Shown here: one piece after another, positions 1 to 7,232 of the stretch
Position numbering within the stretch: the stretch's first letter is position 1
Layout: every line of letters begins with the position of its first letter
Assembly (NCBI GenBank): GCA_040754375.1
Contig: JBFMCT010000019.1
Coordinates: 1-58,225, forward strand
DNA: 58,225 bases
Source: Actinomycetota bacterium
Lineage (GTDB): Bacteria > Actinomycetota > Acidimicrobiia > Acidimicrobiales > AC-14
Direction of reading: 5' to 3'
Position numbers and translations under genes: made by a program
Notes under the pieces: generated by a model
Databases searched by the model: none
What the model was told of the DNA's origin: nothing
What the model saw: only the letters and a program-made list of their open reading frames with translations

Positions 1-819
1 GACGTCGAGAACATCCTGCTCAAGCTGATCCAGGCCGCCGACTACGACGTCAAGAAGGCCGAGACCGGCATCATCTACATCGACGAGATCGACAAGATCG
101 CCCGCAAGAGCGAGAACCCGTCGATCACCCGTGACGTGTCGGGTGAGGGCGTGCAGCAGGCCCTGCTCAAGATCCTGGAGGGGACCACCGCCTCGGTACC
201 CCCTCAGGGGGGACGCAAGCACCCCCACCAGGAGTTCATCCAGATCGACACGACCAACATCCTGTTCATCTGCGGTGGGGCGTTCGCCGGCCTGGAGCGC
301 ATCATCGAGAGCCGCATCGGTCACAAGGGCGTGGGCTTCGGGGCCGAGCTGCGCCGGGCCAACGACAAGGACCTGGGGGCCATCCTGGCCCAGGTGCTGC
401 CCGAGGACCTGCTCAAGTTCGGCCTGATCCCCGAGTTCGTGGGCCGGCTGCCGGTCATCGGGGCGGTGTCCAACCTCGACAAAGAGGCGCTCGTGCGGAT
501 CCTCATGGAGCCCAAGAACGCCCTGATCAAGCAGTACCGCAAGTTCTTCGAGTTCGACGGGGTGGAGCTGGAGCTCACCCAGGACGCCCTGGAGACGGTG
601 GCCGAGCAGGCCCTGCTGCGAGGCACGGGCGCCCGTGGCCTACGGGCCATCCTCGAAGAGGTCCTGCTCAACGTGATGTACGACCTGCCCAGCCGGTCCG
701 ACATCGGCAAGTGCGTGATCGACCGTTCCGTGGTGCTCAAGAAGGTCAACCCGACCCTCGTGCCCCGAGGCGAGTCCGACCGCACCTCCACCCCCCGCCC
801 CCGCCGCGCCGCTTCCTGA
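1..819 (+). CDS. clpX: ATP-dependent Clp protease ATP-binding subunit ClpX (3' part)
   Basis: AAA+ unfoldase that recognises tagged proteins, unfolds them and threads them into the ClpP chamber in the cytoplasm. The frame is open from the first base, so the gene begins upstream; about 272 residues are present. Visible are Walker B ([12 protein letters not shown]), the pore-loop/arginine region [16 protein letters not shown], the sensor-1 stretch [17 protein letters not shown] and the sensor-2 motif GARGLRAI. The N-terminal zinc-binding domain and Walker A lie outside the window. The C-terminus ends in a short Arg/Pro-rich tail. folC and ndk downstream are common actinobacterial neighbours of clpX. 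Confidence 0.97.
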   Translation, partial: DVENILLKLIQAADYDVKKAETGIIYIDEIDKIARKSENPSITRDVSGEGVQQALLKILEGTTASVPPQGGRKHPHQEFIQIDTTNILFICGGAFAGLERIIESRIGHKGVGFGAELRRANDKDLGAILAQVLPEDLLKFGLIPEFVGRLPVIGAVSNLDKEALVRILMEPKNALIKQYRKFFEFDGVELELTQDALETVAEQALLRGTGARGLRAILEEVLLNVMYDLPSRSDIGKCVIDRSVVLKKVNPTLVPRGESDRTSTPRPRRAAS

Positions 820-990
820 TCGCGCCGCGGCCTTCGACCTGCCGCAGACCATGGCGAGCTGGCACCGGCGAGAACGCAGGGAAGTGCATGAAGGGGCGGC
901 TGCGGTTGGTTCGCCCTCCCGGCCCGGGACCGGCGCGACCTGACCATTCCCGCGAGAGCACGTAGAGGGGTATCGTGGGTTGCCATTGCG

Positions 991-1869
991 ATGGTGGCCC
1001 TCGGCGCTGCGTGTGGCGGCGAGGGCCCGGGCGCCAAGGCAGGGCCTCCCCTCGAGTTCGCCAACAGTGACCCATTCGGGGTCCTTGATGCATTCGGGGG
1101 CACCGACGCCATCGAACGCCTCCACGCGGTCCAGAACGAGCGCACACGGGACTGCATGGTCGAGCGAGGATTCCGATTCGACCTGGCTCCTGCGGACACG
1201 GTCGGCCTGGCACGAGCCGCTCGGGAACGCAACCTCACCTTCGGCCTGGCGCCGGGTGCAGCCACGACGGGCAACTTCGGCCTCGCCGCAACTGAGGCGG
1301 AGTACCGCCAGGCGATCAGCAACCCGAGCGCAGCCTTTCTTGCCACGCAGGATCCGGCCTACCGGAATGCCTGGTATGCCGCTGTGGATGGTCACGGTGG
1401 CCGGCGGGAGTCGTTCGGAGAGCGCCCGGAGATCTCCGTCGGGATCGACGGCTGCGATGCCCACGCCCTCGTCGAGGTCTACGGCGACCTGGCTACGGCA
1501 CTGAGGATCCAGTTCCTCACGAGTGTCGTCCGCGAGGATTCGATCGCTGCGGTCTTCGCTGCGCCCCAGGTCACTTCCGCCCTCGCCCGATGGGTGCGCT
1601 GCGCGGCCGACGCAGGTCACCGCGTCGCGAACCCGGGGGAGGCGTACAGGCTGATCGAGGCCAAGGCGATGGCGGCCGACCTCGACGATCTCTCCGGTGT
1701 TTCACGCGACGAGCACGCGATGTACCAGTTGTTCCGAGGATGTGAGGAGAGGTCCCAGCTCCACGCTGTTGCGTGGCCGCTCGTCGGGGCCGAAGTCGAG
1801 GCCGCCCTGCTACGGCGCAGCGACGACGTCGCCTTGCTCAAGGCGGCAATCACGAGAGCGGGACCGTGA
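991..1869 (+). CDS. hypothetical protein, probable secreted lipoprotein
   Basis: Family not recognised. From the ATG the protein is 292 residues; the first codons encode a short hydrophobic stretch ending ALGAAC-GGEG, which looks like a lipoprotein signal peptide cut short. The frame stays open upstream (VSWVAIA before the ATG) without an ATG, GTG or TTG in a useful place, although a good Shine-Dalgarno-like AGAGGGG lies at 964-970. The true start may therefore be a rare codon or the 5' end may carry a frameshift. The segment RDCMVERGFRFDL resembles the CM-x-x-x-GF pattern of many actinobacterial secreted proteins. Codon use is less GC-biased than in the neighbours. It stands alone between clpX and a basic protein. 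Confidence 0.7.
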   Translation: MVALGAACGGEGPGAKAGPPLEFANSDPFGVLDAFGGTDAIERLHAVQNERTRDCMVERGFRFDLAPADTVGLARAARERNLTFGLAPGAATTGNFGLAATEAEYRQAISNPSAAFLATQDPAYRNAWYAAVDGHGGRRESFGERPEISVGIDGCDAHALVEVYGDLATALRIQFLTSVVREDSIAAVFAAPQVTSALARWVRCAADAGHRVANPGEAYRLIEAKAMAADLDDLSGVSRDEHAMYQLFRGCEERSQLHAVAWPLVGAEVEAALLRRSDDVALLKAAITRAGP

Positions 1870-2073
1870 GCAACCCGTCCAGGCTCTGGGAAGACGGTGA
1901 AGGCCGCTTGTTCGGGCCTCTCGATCGACACTCTGTTCAGTTCGGGGGAAGCCCGACGCGAGGTCACGGCCCGCCCACCCCTCGCGGATCGCGGTTTCCC
2001 GCGCTGGCCCAGGGGGATAAGTATTGACGCGCGCTCGCGCCCGCGGTTCAACCACGCGACGCAGGAGGAGCTC

Positions 2074-2604
2074 ATGGGCAAGGCCGTGAAGTACGCACTG
2101 TTAGCCGGGACTGCCGGGGGAGCCGTGGTCGTCGTGAAGTCGATGCGGCGCACCGACGAGGAACCGGGCACCGAGAGCATCGTGAAGAAGGCGGCGACCA
2201 CCGCCGTCGGGGCGGCGGCCGTGGGGGGGCTGACCGGCCTTCTGCTCGACCGCCGGGCGTCGCGCCGGCTCAGCCGCAAGAGCCGCAAGCTGGCCAAGGC
2301 CCTCAAGGCGGCGGCCGTCATGGAGGCGGCCAAGGCGGCCGGTCCCGTGATCGGGCGCAAGGCCAAGAAGACCCAGAAGGCGGCTAGCAAGGCGGCCCAC
2401 AAGGCGGCCAAGGCCTCCCGGGCGGCGGCCAAGGCGGCCGGCAAGTCGGCCCGGCCCAAGGTCGAGAAGGCTGCCCGGCGGGCTCAGGTGGCTGCCGTTG
2501 GCTTCGCCGAGGCCCACCGCCCCCAGGTCGAGCACGCGGCCGAGGTCGCCCGCCAGCGTGCCCACCACGCCTTCGAGCTGGCCCAGCAGCGCCGGGCGTC
2601 CTGA
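2074..2604 (+). CDS. Ala/Lys-rich basic protein with N-terminal hydrophobic segment, histone H1-like tail
   Basis: A 176-residue protein of unknown function. The start is fixed by a strong AGGAGGAG at 2063-2070. The first ~55 residues hold two weakly hydrophobic stretches (YALLAGTAGGAVVVVKS and TTAVGAAAVGGLTGLLL), while residues ~65-176 are dominated by KAAKA-type repeats with many Lys, Arg and Ala, as in histone H1-like or nucleoid-associated tails. The composition fits binding of DNA or another polyanion, perhaps from the membrane side; this is inference only. It is followed by a clear intrinsic terminator and so forms its own transcription unit. Confidence 0.78.
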   Translation: MGKAVKYALLAGTAGGAVVVVKSMRRTDEEPGTESIVKKAATTAVGAAAVGGLTGLLLDRRASRRLSRKSRKLAKALKAAAVMEAAKAAGPVIGRKAKKTQKAASKAAHKAAKASRAAAKAAGKSARPKVEKAARRAQVAAVGFAEAHRPQVEHAAEVARQRAHHAFELAQQRRAS

Positions 2605-2615
2605 ACCCGGTTTCG

Positions 2616-2662
2616 ACCGGCGGTCTCCCTGCTCCGATGAGCGTGGGGGGCCGCCGGTTTTT
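2616..2662 (+). terminator. intrinsic terminator after the basic protein gene
   Basis: ACCGGCGG (2616-2623) pairs perfectly with CCGCCGGT (2651-2658), followed by TTTT. The loop is long (27 bases). It sits 11 bases past the stop codon and 25 bases before folC. Confidence 0.72.
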
Positions 2663-2687
2663 CGCGCCGGCCCTCATCGGTGGTTGA

Positions 2688-4010
2688 GTGTGCGCGCCCG
2701 TGACCGACATCTCCTCCGCCCTGGCCTGGCTGGCCGACCACGTCAACTTCGAGGCCGACCGCTCGGGGCTGGCGGCCGCCCGCCGCCTCGACCGCATGCG
2801 GCGGCTGACGGCCCTCATGGGCGACCCCCAGTCGGCCTACCCGGTCGTCCACATAACCGGGACCAACGGCAAGGGCTCCACGGCCCGCATGGTCACGGCC
2901 CTTCTGCGTGCCCAGGGCCTGTCGGTGGGCACATACACCAGCCCCCACCTCCAGCGCGTGAACGAGCGCATGGCGTGGGACGGCCAGCCCATCGCCGACG
3001 ATGCCCTGGCCGAAGCGCTGGCCTCGGTGGCCGCCCTGGAGCCGCTGGTGGAGCCGGACGAGGGCCGGCTGACCCACTTCGAGATCCTCACGGCAGCCGC
3101 CTTGCGGTGGTTCGCCGACGTGGCCGCCGACGTGGCGGTGCTCGAGGTCGGCCTAGGCGGTCGGTGGGACGCCACCAACGTGGCCGACGGCCAGGTGGCG
3201 GTCGTCACGAACGTGGCCCTCGACCACGCCGAGACCATCGGGCCCGCTTTGGCCGACATCGCCCGCGAGAAGGCGGGGATAATCAAGGCTGGCTGCACAC
3301 TCGTGCTGGGCGAGACGGTGGACGACCTGGCAGCCGTCTTCGAAGCCGCGGCGGCCGACGTGGGTGCCGCGGTGTGGCGCAGGGGCCGTGACTTCGGGTG
3401 GACAGCCAACCGCCTGGCCGTCGGGGGCCGGGCGCTCGACCTGTTCTCTCCGGGGGCGACCTACCGGGGCGTCTTCCTGCCCGCCCACGGCCGCTTCCAG
3501 GGGGACAACGCGGCGACGGCGGTGGCGGCCGTCAACGCCTTCTTCGGGGTCCCGCTGGCCCACGAGACCGTTGACGCTGCGCTGTACGGGGCGAAGGTCC
3601 CGGGGCGGCTCGAGGTCGTCGGCCACGGACCGCTGCGCATCCTCGACGGGGCCCACAACCCAGCGGGGGCGGCGGCTGCGGCCGAGGCCATCGACGAGGC
3701 CTTCGGCACGTCCCAGCCCCGGGTCCTGGTCGTGGGCATGGTCGCCGGCCGGGACCCCGTCGAGATGCTCGAAGCCATGGGCGCGGGCCGGGCGCGGCTG
3801 GTCGTGGCCTGCCCGCCACCCTCACCCCGGGCCCTGGCTCCCGAGCAGGTGGCGGCCGCGGCCGAGTCGTTGGGTACCGCCAGCCGCGTCGCCACCGGGG
3901 TGGAGGAGGCGGTCGAGATGGCGCTCTCGGAGGCGACCACCGACGACCTCGTGCTGATCACCGGCTCGCTCTACGTGGTCGGCGCGGCCCGTTCCTGGCT
4001 TCTGGGCTAG
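2688..4010 (+). CDS. folC: bifunctional folylpolyglutamate synthase / dihydrofolate synthase
   Basis: Mur-ligase-like ATP enzyme that joins glutamate to dihydropteroate and adds further glutamates to folates in the cytoplasm. 440 residues, the normal length. The nucleotide loop HITGTNGKGSTARM lies near residues 55-68; TSPHLQRVNERM, LEVGLGGRWDATN and the later ILDGAHNPAG are hallmark FolC motifs. The start given is GTG 2688; GTG 2700 (MTDISSALAW) is equally possible. A terminator precedes it, so it probably has its own promoter. A decayed PIN gene overlaps its stop codon on the other strand. Confidence 0.94.
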   Translation: MCAPVTDISSALAWLADHVNFEADRSGLAAARRLDRMRRLTALMGDPQSAYPVVHITGTNGKGSTARMVTALLRAQGLSVGTYTSPHLQRVNERMAWDGQPIADDALAEALASVAALEPLVEPDEGRLTHFEILTAAALRWFADVAADVAVLEVGLGGRWDATNVADGQVAVVTNVALDHAETIGPALADIAREKAGIIKAGCTLVLGETVDDLAAVFEAAAADVGAAVWRRGRDFGWTANRLAVGGRALDLFSPGATYRGVFLPAHGRFQGDNAATAVAAVNAFFGVPLAHETVDAALYGAKVPGRLEVVGHGPLRILDGAHNPAGAAAAAEAIDEAFGTSQPRVLVVGMVAGRDPVEMLEAMGAGRARLVVACPPPSPRALAPEQVAAAAESLGTASRVATGVEEAVEMALSEATTDDLVLITGSLYVVGAARSWLLG

Positions 4011-4219
4011 GAGGCTCGTGCCTTTCGCGTCCGGCCCACTGGCGGCCCTGAGGTGACGGGAGCCACGGGGACGGCGGTCGCAACGTCGGGGTGGAGGGCC
4101 ACGAGCCCGGTGTCGAAGGTCGCCAGCAGACCGCCGCGGTGGCGGCCCAGGGCGGCGAGGTAGGCGTCAGTGACCCGTGGGCCGATCGGACGGCCGTTCG
4201 AGGGGCCGCTACTGAGGCG
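4007..4219 (-). pseudogene. remnant of a VapC-type PIN-domain toxin (C-terminal part)
   Basis: The minus strand between in-frame stops at 4222-4220 and 4009-4007 reads GRPIGPRVTDAYLAALGRHR followed by GGLLATFDTGLVALHPDV. This is the typical end of a VapC/PIN ribonuclease: the TDAYLAALA helix with the third catalytic Asp, then the LATFD strand with the fourth. No start codon precedes it and the N-terminal half with the first catalytic Asp is missing, so it is a gene fragment. Its beginning overlaps the ndk promoter and its stop overlaps the folC stop, so a former toxin gene appears mostly deleted from this spot. Confidence 0.62.
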
Positions 4220-4226
4220 CTAGCCT
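4197..4226 (+). promoter_or_regulatory. candidate promoter of ndk
   Basis: TTCGAG (4197-4202), an 18-base spacer and TAGCCT (4221-4226). The GTG start of ndk follows only 9 bases after the -10 box, which predicts a leaderless transcript. Confidence 0.52.
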
Positions 4227-4235
4227 GCGGCCCCC

Positions 4236-4646
4236 GTGGACCGCACCCTTGTCATCTGCAAGCCCGACGCCGTCGAACGCCGCCTCGTCGGTGAGATCGT
4301 GCGCCGGTTCGAGGCCAAGGGCCTGGCCCTGGTGGCGGCCGAGCTGCGCACCATCGACGCGGCCACGGCTGCCACCCACTATGCCGAGCACGCCGGCAAG
4401 CCGTTCTACGACGACCTGGTGGCCTTCATAACCCGAGGCCCGGCCCTGGTGGCGGTGGTCGAAGGCCCGGAGGACACCTACAAGGTCGTGCGCCTGATGG
4501 TCGGGGCCACCAACCCCCGCGAGGCCGCGCCGGGGACCATTCGCGGCGACCTGGCGGTGGAGCGCACCGAGAACCTGGTGCACGCCAGCGACAGCCCCGA
4601 GTCGGCGGCGCGCGAGATCGAGCTGTTCTTCCCGGGCCTGCCCTGA
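4236..4646 (+). CDS. ndk: nucleoside diphosphate kinase
   Basis: Transfers the terminal phosphate of ATP to other nucleoside diphosphates through a phosphohistidine, keeping NTP and dNTP pools balanced in the cytoplasm. 136 residues, full length for the bacterial family. It starts RTLVICKPDAVERRLVGEI, and the active-site block NLVHASDSPESAAREI near residues 112-127 carries the catalytic His. GTG 4236 is chosen because it gives the standard N-terminus and sits 9 bases after a -10 box. No ribosome-binding site is visible, in line with a leaderless message. Confidence 0.97.
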   Translation: MDRTLVICKPDAVERRLVGEIVRRFEAKGLALVAAELRTIDAATAATHYAEHAGKPFYDDLVAFITRGPALVAVVEGPEDTYKVVRLMVGATNPREAAPGTIRGDLAVERTENLVHASDSPESAAREIELFFPGLP

Positions 4647-4676
4647 CCGCCCCCGGGGGCAGTCCCGTCCCAGGGG

Positions 4677-4705
4677 TTGAGCTTTGGGCCCGATGGGCCT
4701 AGCCT
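4677..4705 (+). promoter_or_regulatory. promoter of the mreBCD-mrdA-rodA operon
   Basis: TTGAGC (4677-4682), 17 bases, TAGCCT (4700-4705). The spacing is ideal and the -35 is close to consensus. Transcription should begin near 4712, leaving a leader of about 40 bases before the mreB ATG at 4753. Confidence 0.65.
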
Positions 4706-4752
4706 CTGGGAAGGCCCGCGCCGGGCCCACAGTGCCGGGAGCCCCATCTCGC

Positions 4753-5790
4753 ATGACGGACAACTTCTTCTCCGCATTCCTCGGCCGTGACATGGCTGTC
4801 GACCTCGGTACCGCCAACACGCTGGTCTACGTGCGGGGCCGGGGGATCGTGCTCAACGAACCGTCGGTGGTGGCCGTCAACGTGCGCGACGGCCGGCCCC
4901 TGGCCGTGGGCCTCGAGGCCAAGCGCATGATCGGGCGGACGCCCAACCACATCCAGGCCGTCCGCCCCCTCAAGGACGGGGTGATCAACAACTTCGAGAT
5001 CACCGAGAAGATGCTGCGCTACTTCATCCAGCGGGTGCACCAGCGCCGTTGGGCCAAGCCCCGCATGGTGATCTGCGTCCCCTCGGGCGTGACCGGGGTG
5101 GAGAAGCGGGCCGTGCAGGAGGCGGCGGAGTACGCCGGGGCCCGCAAGACACCGTTCATCATCGAAGAGCCGATGGCCGCGGCCATCGGGGCTGGCCTGC
5201 CCGTCCACGAGCCCACCGGCAACATGGTCGTCGACATCGGCGGCGGCACCACCGAGGTGGCGGTCATCTCCCTGGGGGGCATCGTCGTCTCCAAGTCAGA
5301 GCGCATCGGGGGCGACGAGCTCGACGAGGCGGTTATCCAGTACGTGAAGAAGGAGTACAGCCTGGCGCTGGGGGAGCGCACGGCCGAGGAGATCAAGATC
5401 GCCCTGGGTTCGGCCTACCCCCTCGAGCAGGAGGTCTACGCCGAGATCCGGGGCCGCGACTTGGTGACCGGGCTCCCCAAGACGATCGTGATCTCCACCG
5501 AGGAAGTGCGAAAGGCCCTGGAGGAACCGGTGGCGTCCATCGTCGACGCCGTCAAGGTGACCCTCGACAAGACCCCGCCCGAGCTGGCGGCCGACATCAT
5601 GGAGCAGGGGATCGTGCTCACGGGCGGCGGTGCCCTGCTCACGGGCCTCGACGTGCGTCTCTCCCAGGAGACAGGCATGCCTATCGTGGTGGCCAACAAC
5701 CCCCTCCACTCCGTGGCCATCGGATCGGGACAATGCCTCGAGGAGTTCAATGTCCTTCGGCAGGTGCTGGCGAACTCAGGCGAGCGGTAG
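4753..5790 (+). CDS. mreB: rod shape-determining actin homologue MreB
   Basis: Bacterial actin that polymerises on the inner face of the membrane and guides lateral wall synthesis. 345 residues, typical length. The start at ATG 4753 gives MTDNFFSAFLGRDMAVDLGT; an upstream in-frame TTG would add an unlikely 23-residue tail. Phosphate-1 motif DLGTANT is at residues 17-23 and phosphate-2 VDIGGGTTEV near 160-169; the adenosine motif GIVLTGGGALL is near the C-terminus. It is first in an operon with mreC, mreD, mrdA and rodA. MreB is absent from many actinobacteria, so the gene is informative about lineage and predicts a rod-shaped cell with dispersed elongation. Confidence 0.97.
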   Translation: MTDNFFSAFLGRDMAVDLGTANTLVYVRGRGIVLNEPSVVAVNVRDGRPLAVGLEAKRMIGRTPNHIQAVRPLKDGVINNFEITEKMLRYFIQRVHQRRWAKPRMVICVPSGVTGVEKRAVQEAAEYAGARKTPFIIEEPMAAAIGAGLPVHEPTGNMVVDIGGGTTEVAVISLGGIVVSKSERIGGDELDEAVIQYVKKEYSLALGERTAEEIKIALGSAYPLEQEVYAEIRGRDLVTGLPKTIVISTEEVRKALEEPVASIVDAVKVTLDKTPPELAADIMEQGIVLTGGGALLTGLDVRLSQETGMPIVVANNPLHSVAIGSGQCLEEFNVLRQVLANSGER

Positions 5791-5863
5791 ACCTCTACCC
5801 GCCGCGCCCCGCCAGCGGGCCGCTTCCGCTCCGAACCACCCAGATCCGGCCCGGTAACGCCTG

Positions 5864-6700
5864 GTGGCCGTCTACCGGCGTTCCCGACGCCACCGGTTCC
5901 TGCTGGTGCTGCTCGTCCTTACCTCGGTGACGGCCATCACGCTCGATTACCGGGGGGTCGACGGGGGGAGCCTCGACTCGGTGCGGGGAGCGGCCCGGGA
6001 CGCCCTGGCCCCCGTCCAGGCGGCCGCCTCCCGGGTGCTCGAACCGGTGGGCAACTTCTTCGGCGGCATCGGTCGCTACCGGTCCCTGCAACAGGAGAAC
6101 GCCCGGTTGCGGGCCGACCTCGACGCCCTCCGGGGCAGCCAGCTCGCCAACGAGGGGGCCGAGAGGGAGCGCCAGGCCCTGCTCGAGCTGCTGCGGCTCG
6201 ACGTCGCGGCCGCGGTGCCGGGGGTGGCGGCCCGGGTCATCTCGGTGTCACCGTCGAACTTCCAGAACACGATCGTCATCGACCGGGGGTCGGACAACCG
6301 GCTGGCTGTCGGTATGCCGGTGGTGACCGGGGGTGGGCTGGTAGGGCGGGTGCTCGAGACGTCGCGCACCCGGGCGACCATCCAGCTCATCACCGACCGT
6401 TCGGCCAGCGTCGGGGTGCGCATGACCGGCTCGGGCGAGGTGGGCGTGGCCACGGGGTCGGGGGCCACCGAGGCCCTCAAGGTCGACTTCGTGGCGGCCA
6501 CAGCCACGGTCGCCCCGGGTGAGGCAGTCGTCACCAGCGGGCTGGAGGGCAGTCCCTACCCGCCCGAGATCCCGGTGGGCACGGTGCGCTCGACCGACAG
6601 GCCGCCCGGTGCCGTGCAACAGGAGATCCGAGTCGACCCGGCCGTCGACCTGGGCCGCCTCGAGTTCGTGAAGGTCCTCTTGTGGGGCCAGGGCCCGTGA
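5864..6700 (+). CDS. mreC: rod shape-determining protein MreC
   Basis: Membrane-anchored periplasmic scaffold of the elongasome that links MreB/MreD to the transpeptidase PBP2. 278 residues: a short basic cytoplasmic tail, one membrane helix (FLLVLLVLTSVTAITL, residues ~11-27), a coiled coil (YRSLQQENARLRADLDAL, ~65-95) and the paired beta-barrel domains, with the family motifs VISVSPSNFQNTIVIDRG and VVTGGGLVGRV. GTG 5864 starts 73 bases after the mreB stop. The C-terminus ends LEFVKVLLWGQGP, in the usual position for MreC. Confidence 0.94.
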   Translation: MAVYRRSRRHRFLLVLLVLTSVTAITLDYRGVDGGSLDSVRGAARDALAPVQAAASRVLEPVGNFFGGIGRYRSLQQENARLRADLDALRGSQLANEGAERERQALLELLRLDVAAAVPGVAARVISVSPSNFQNTIVIDRGSDNRLAVGMPVVTGGGLVGRVLETSRTRATIQLITDRSASVGVRMTGSGEVGVATGSGATEALKVDFVAATATVAPGEAVVTSGLEGSPYPPEIPVGTVRSTDRPPGAVQQEIRVDPAVDLGRLEFVKVLLWGQGP

Positions 6701-6716
6701 CCCGTGCGGGCGCGAG

Positions 6717-7232
6717 GTGATGCTGGCCGACGTCCGCTTCCGGGTACCTTTGGTCCTCCTGCTCGCCTTGGTCGTCCACACCACGGTCTTCCCGAGCCTG
6801 CGCATCGCGGGGGTGATGCCCGACCTCATGCTGCTCGTCGCTATCGCCGCCGGCCTCACCGCCGGCCCCGGCCTCGGGGCGGCCGTGGGCTTCGCCTCGG
6901 GGGTGCTGGCCGATCTCGTCCTGCCCACGCCCCTGGGCCTGTCCGCCCTGGTGTTCACCCTCACCGGTTACGCGGTGGGTATCGCCAAGGGAGGCCTGCT
7001 CCTGTCGGCGTGGTGGTTCCCGGGGGTGGTGGCCTTCGTGGCCAGCTCCCTGGGGGTGGCCGCCTACGCCCTCATCGGGTCGATGATCGGGGAGCGGGGC
7101 CTGCTCACGGGCCGCCTGCCCACGATCATGCTGGTCGTGGCTGTCCTCAACGCCCTGCTGGCTGCGCCCGTGGTGCGCCTCGTGCGGTGGGCGGCCGCCG
7201 GCCTTTCCCCGGGACGGGCCTACGTCGAATGA
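6717..7232 (+). CDS. mreD: rod shape-determining membrane protein MreD
   Basis: Integral membrane component of the elongasome. 171 residues with about five hydrophobic segments, beginning with VRFRVPLVLLLALVVHTTVF and including GVMPDLMLLVAIAAGLTAG and an LADLVLPTPLGL turn, all typical of MreD. GTG 6717 and ATG 6720 are both possible starts. It follows mreC by 16 bases, and its stop codon overlaps the ATG of mrdA (ATGA), so the two are translationally coupled. Confidence 0.88.
   Translation: MMLADVRFRVPLVLLLALVVHTTVFPSLRIAGVMPDLMLLVAIAAGLTAGPGLGAAVGFASGVLADLVLPTPLGLSALVFTLTGYAVGIAKGGLLLSAWWFPGVVAFVASSLGVAAYALIGSMIGERGLLTGRLPTIMLVVAVLNALLAAPVVRLVRWAAAGLSPGRAYVE

Noticed and set aside
4647-4660. 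GCCCCCGGGGGC palindrome after ndk as terminator
   Set aside because: It has no loop and no T-run, so a stable RNA hairpin is unlikely; it is a GC-rich self-complementary run.
6704-7228. Long upstream extension of the PBP2 frame over mreD
   Set aside because: It is the shadow of mreD in another frame; PBP2 clearly starts at 7229 with its membrane helix.
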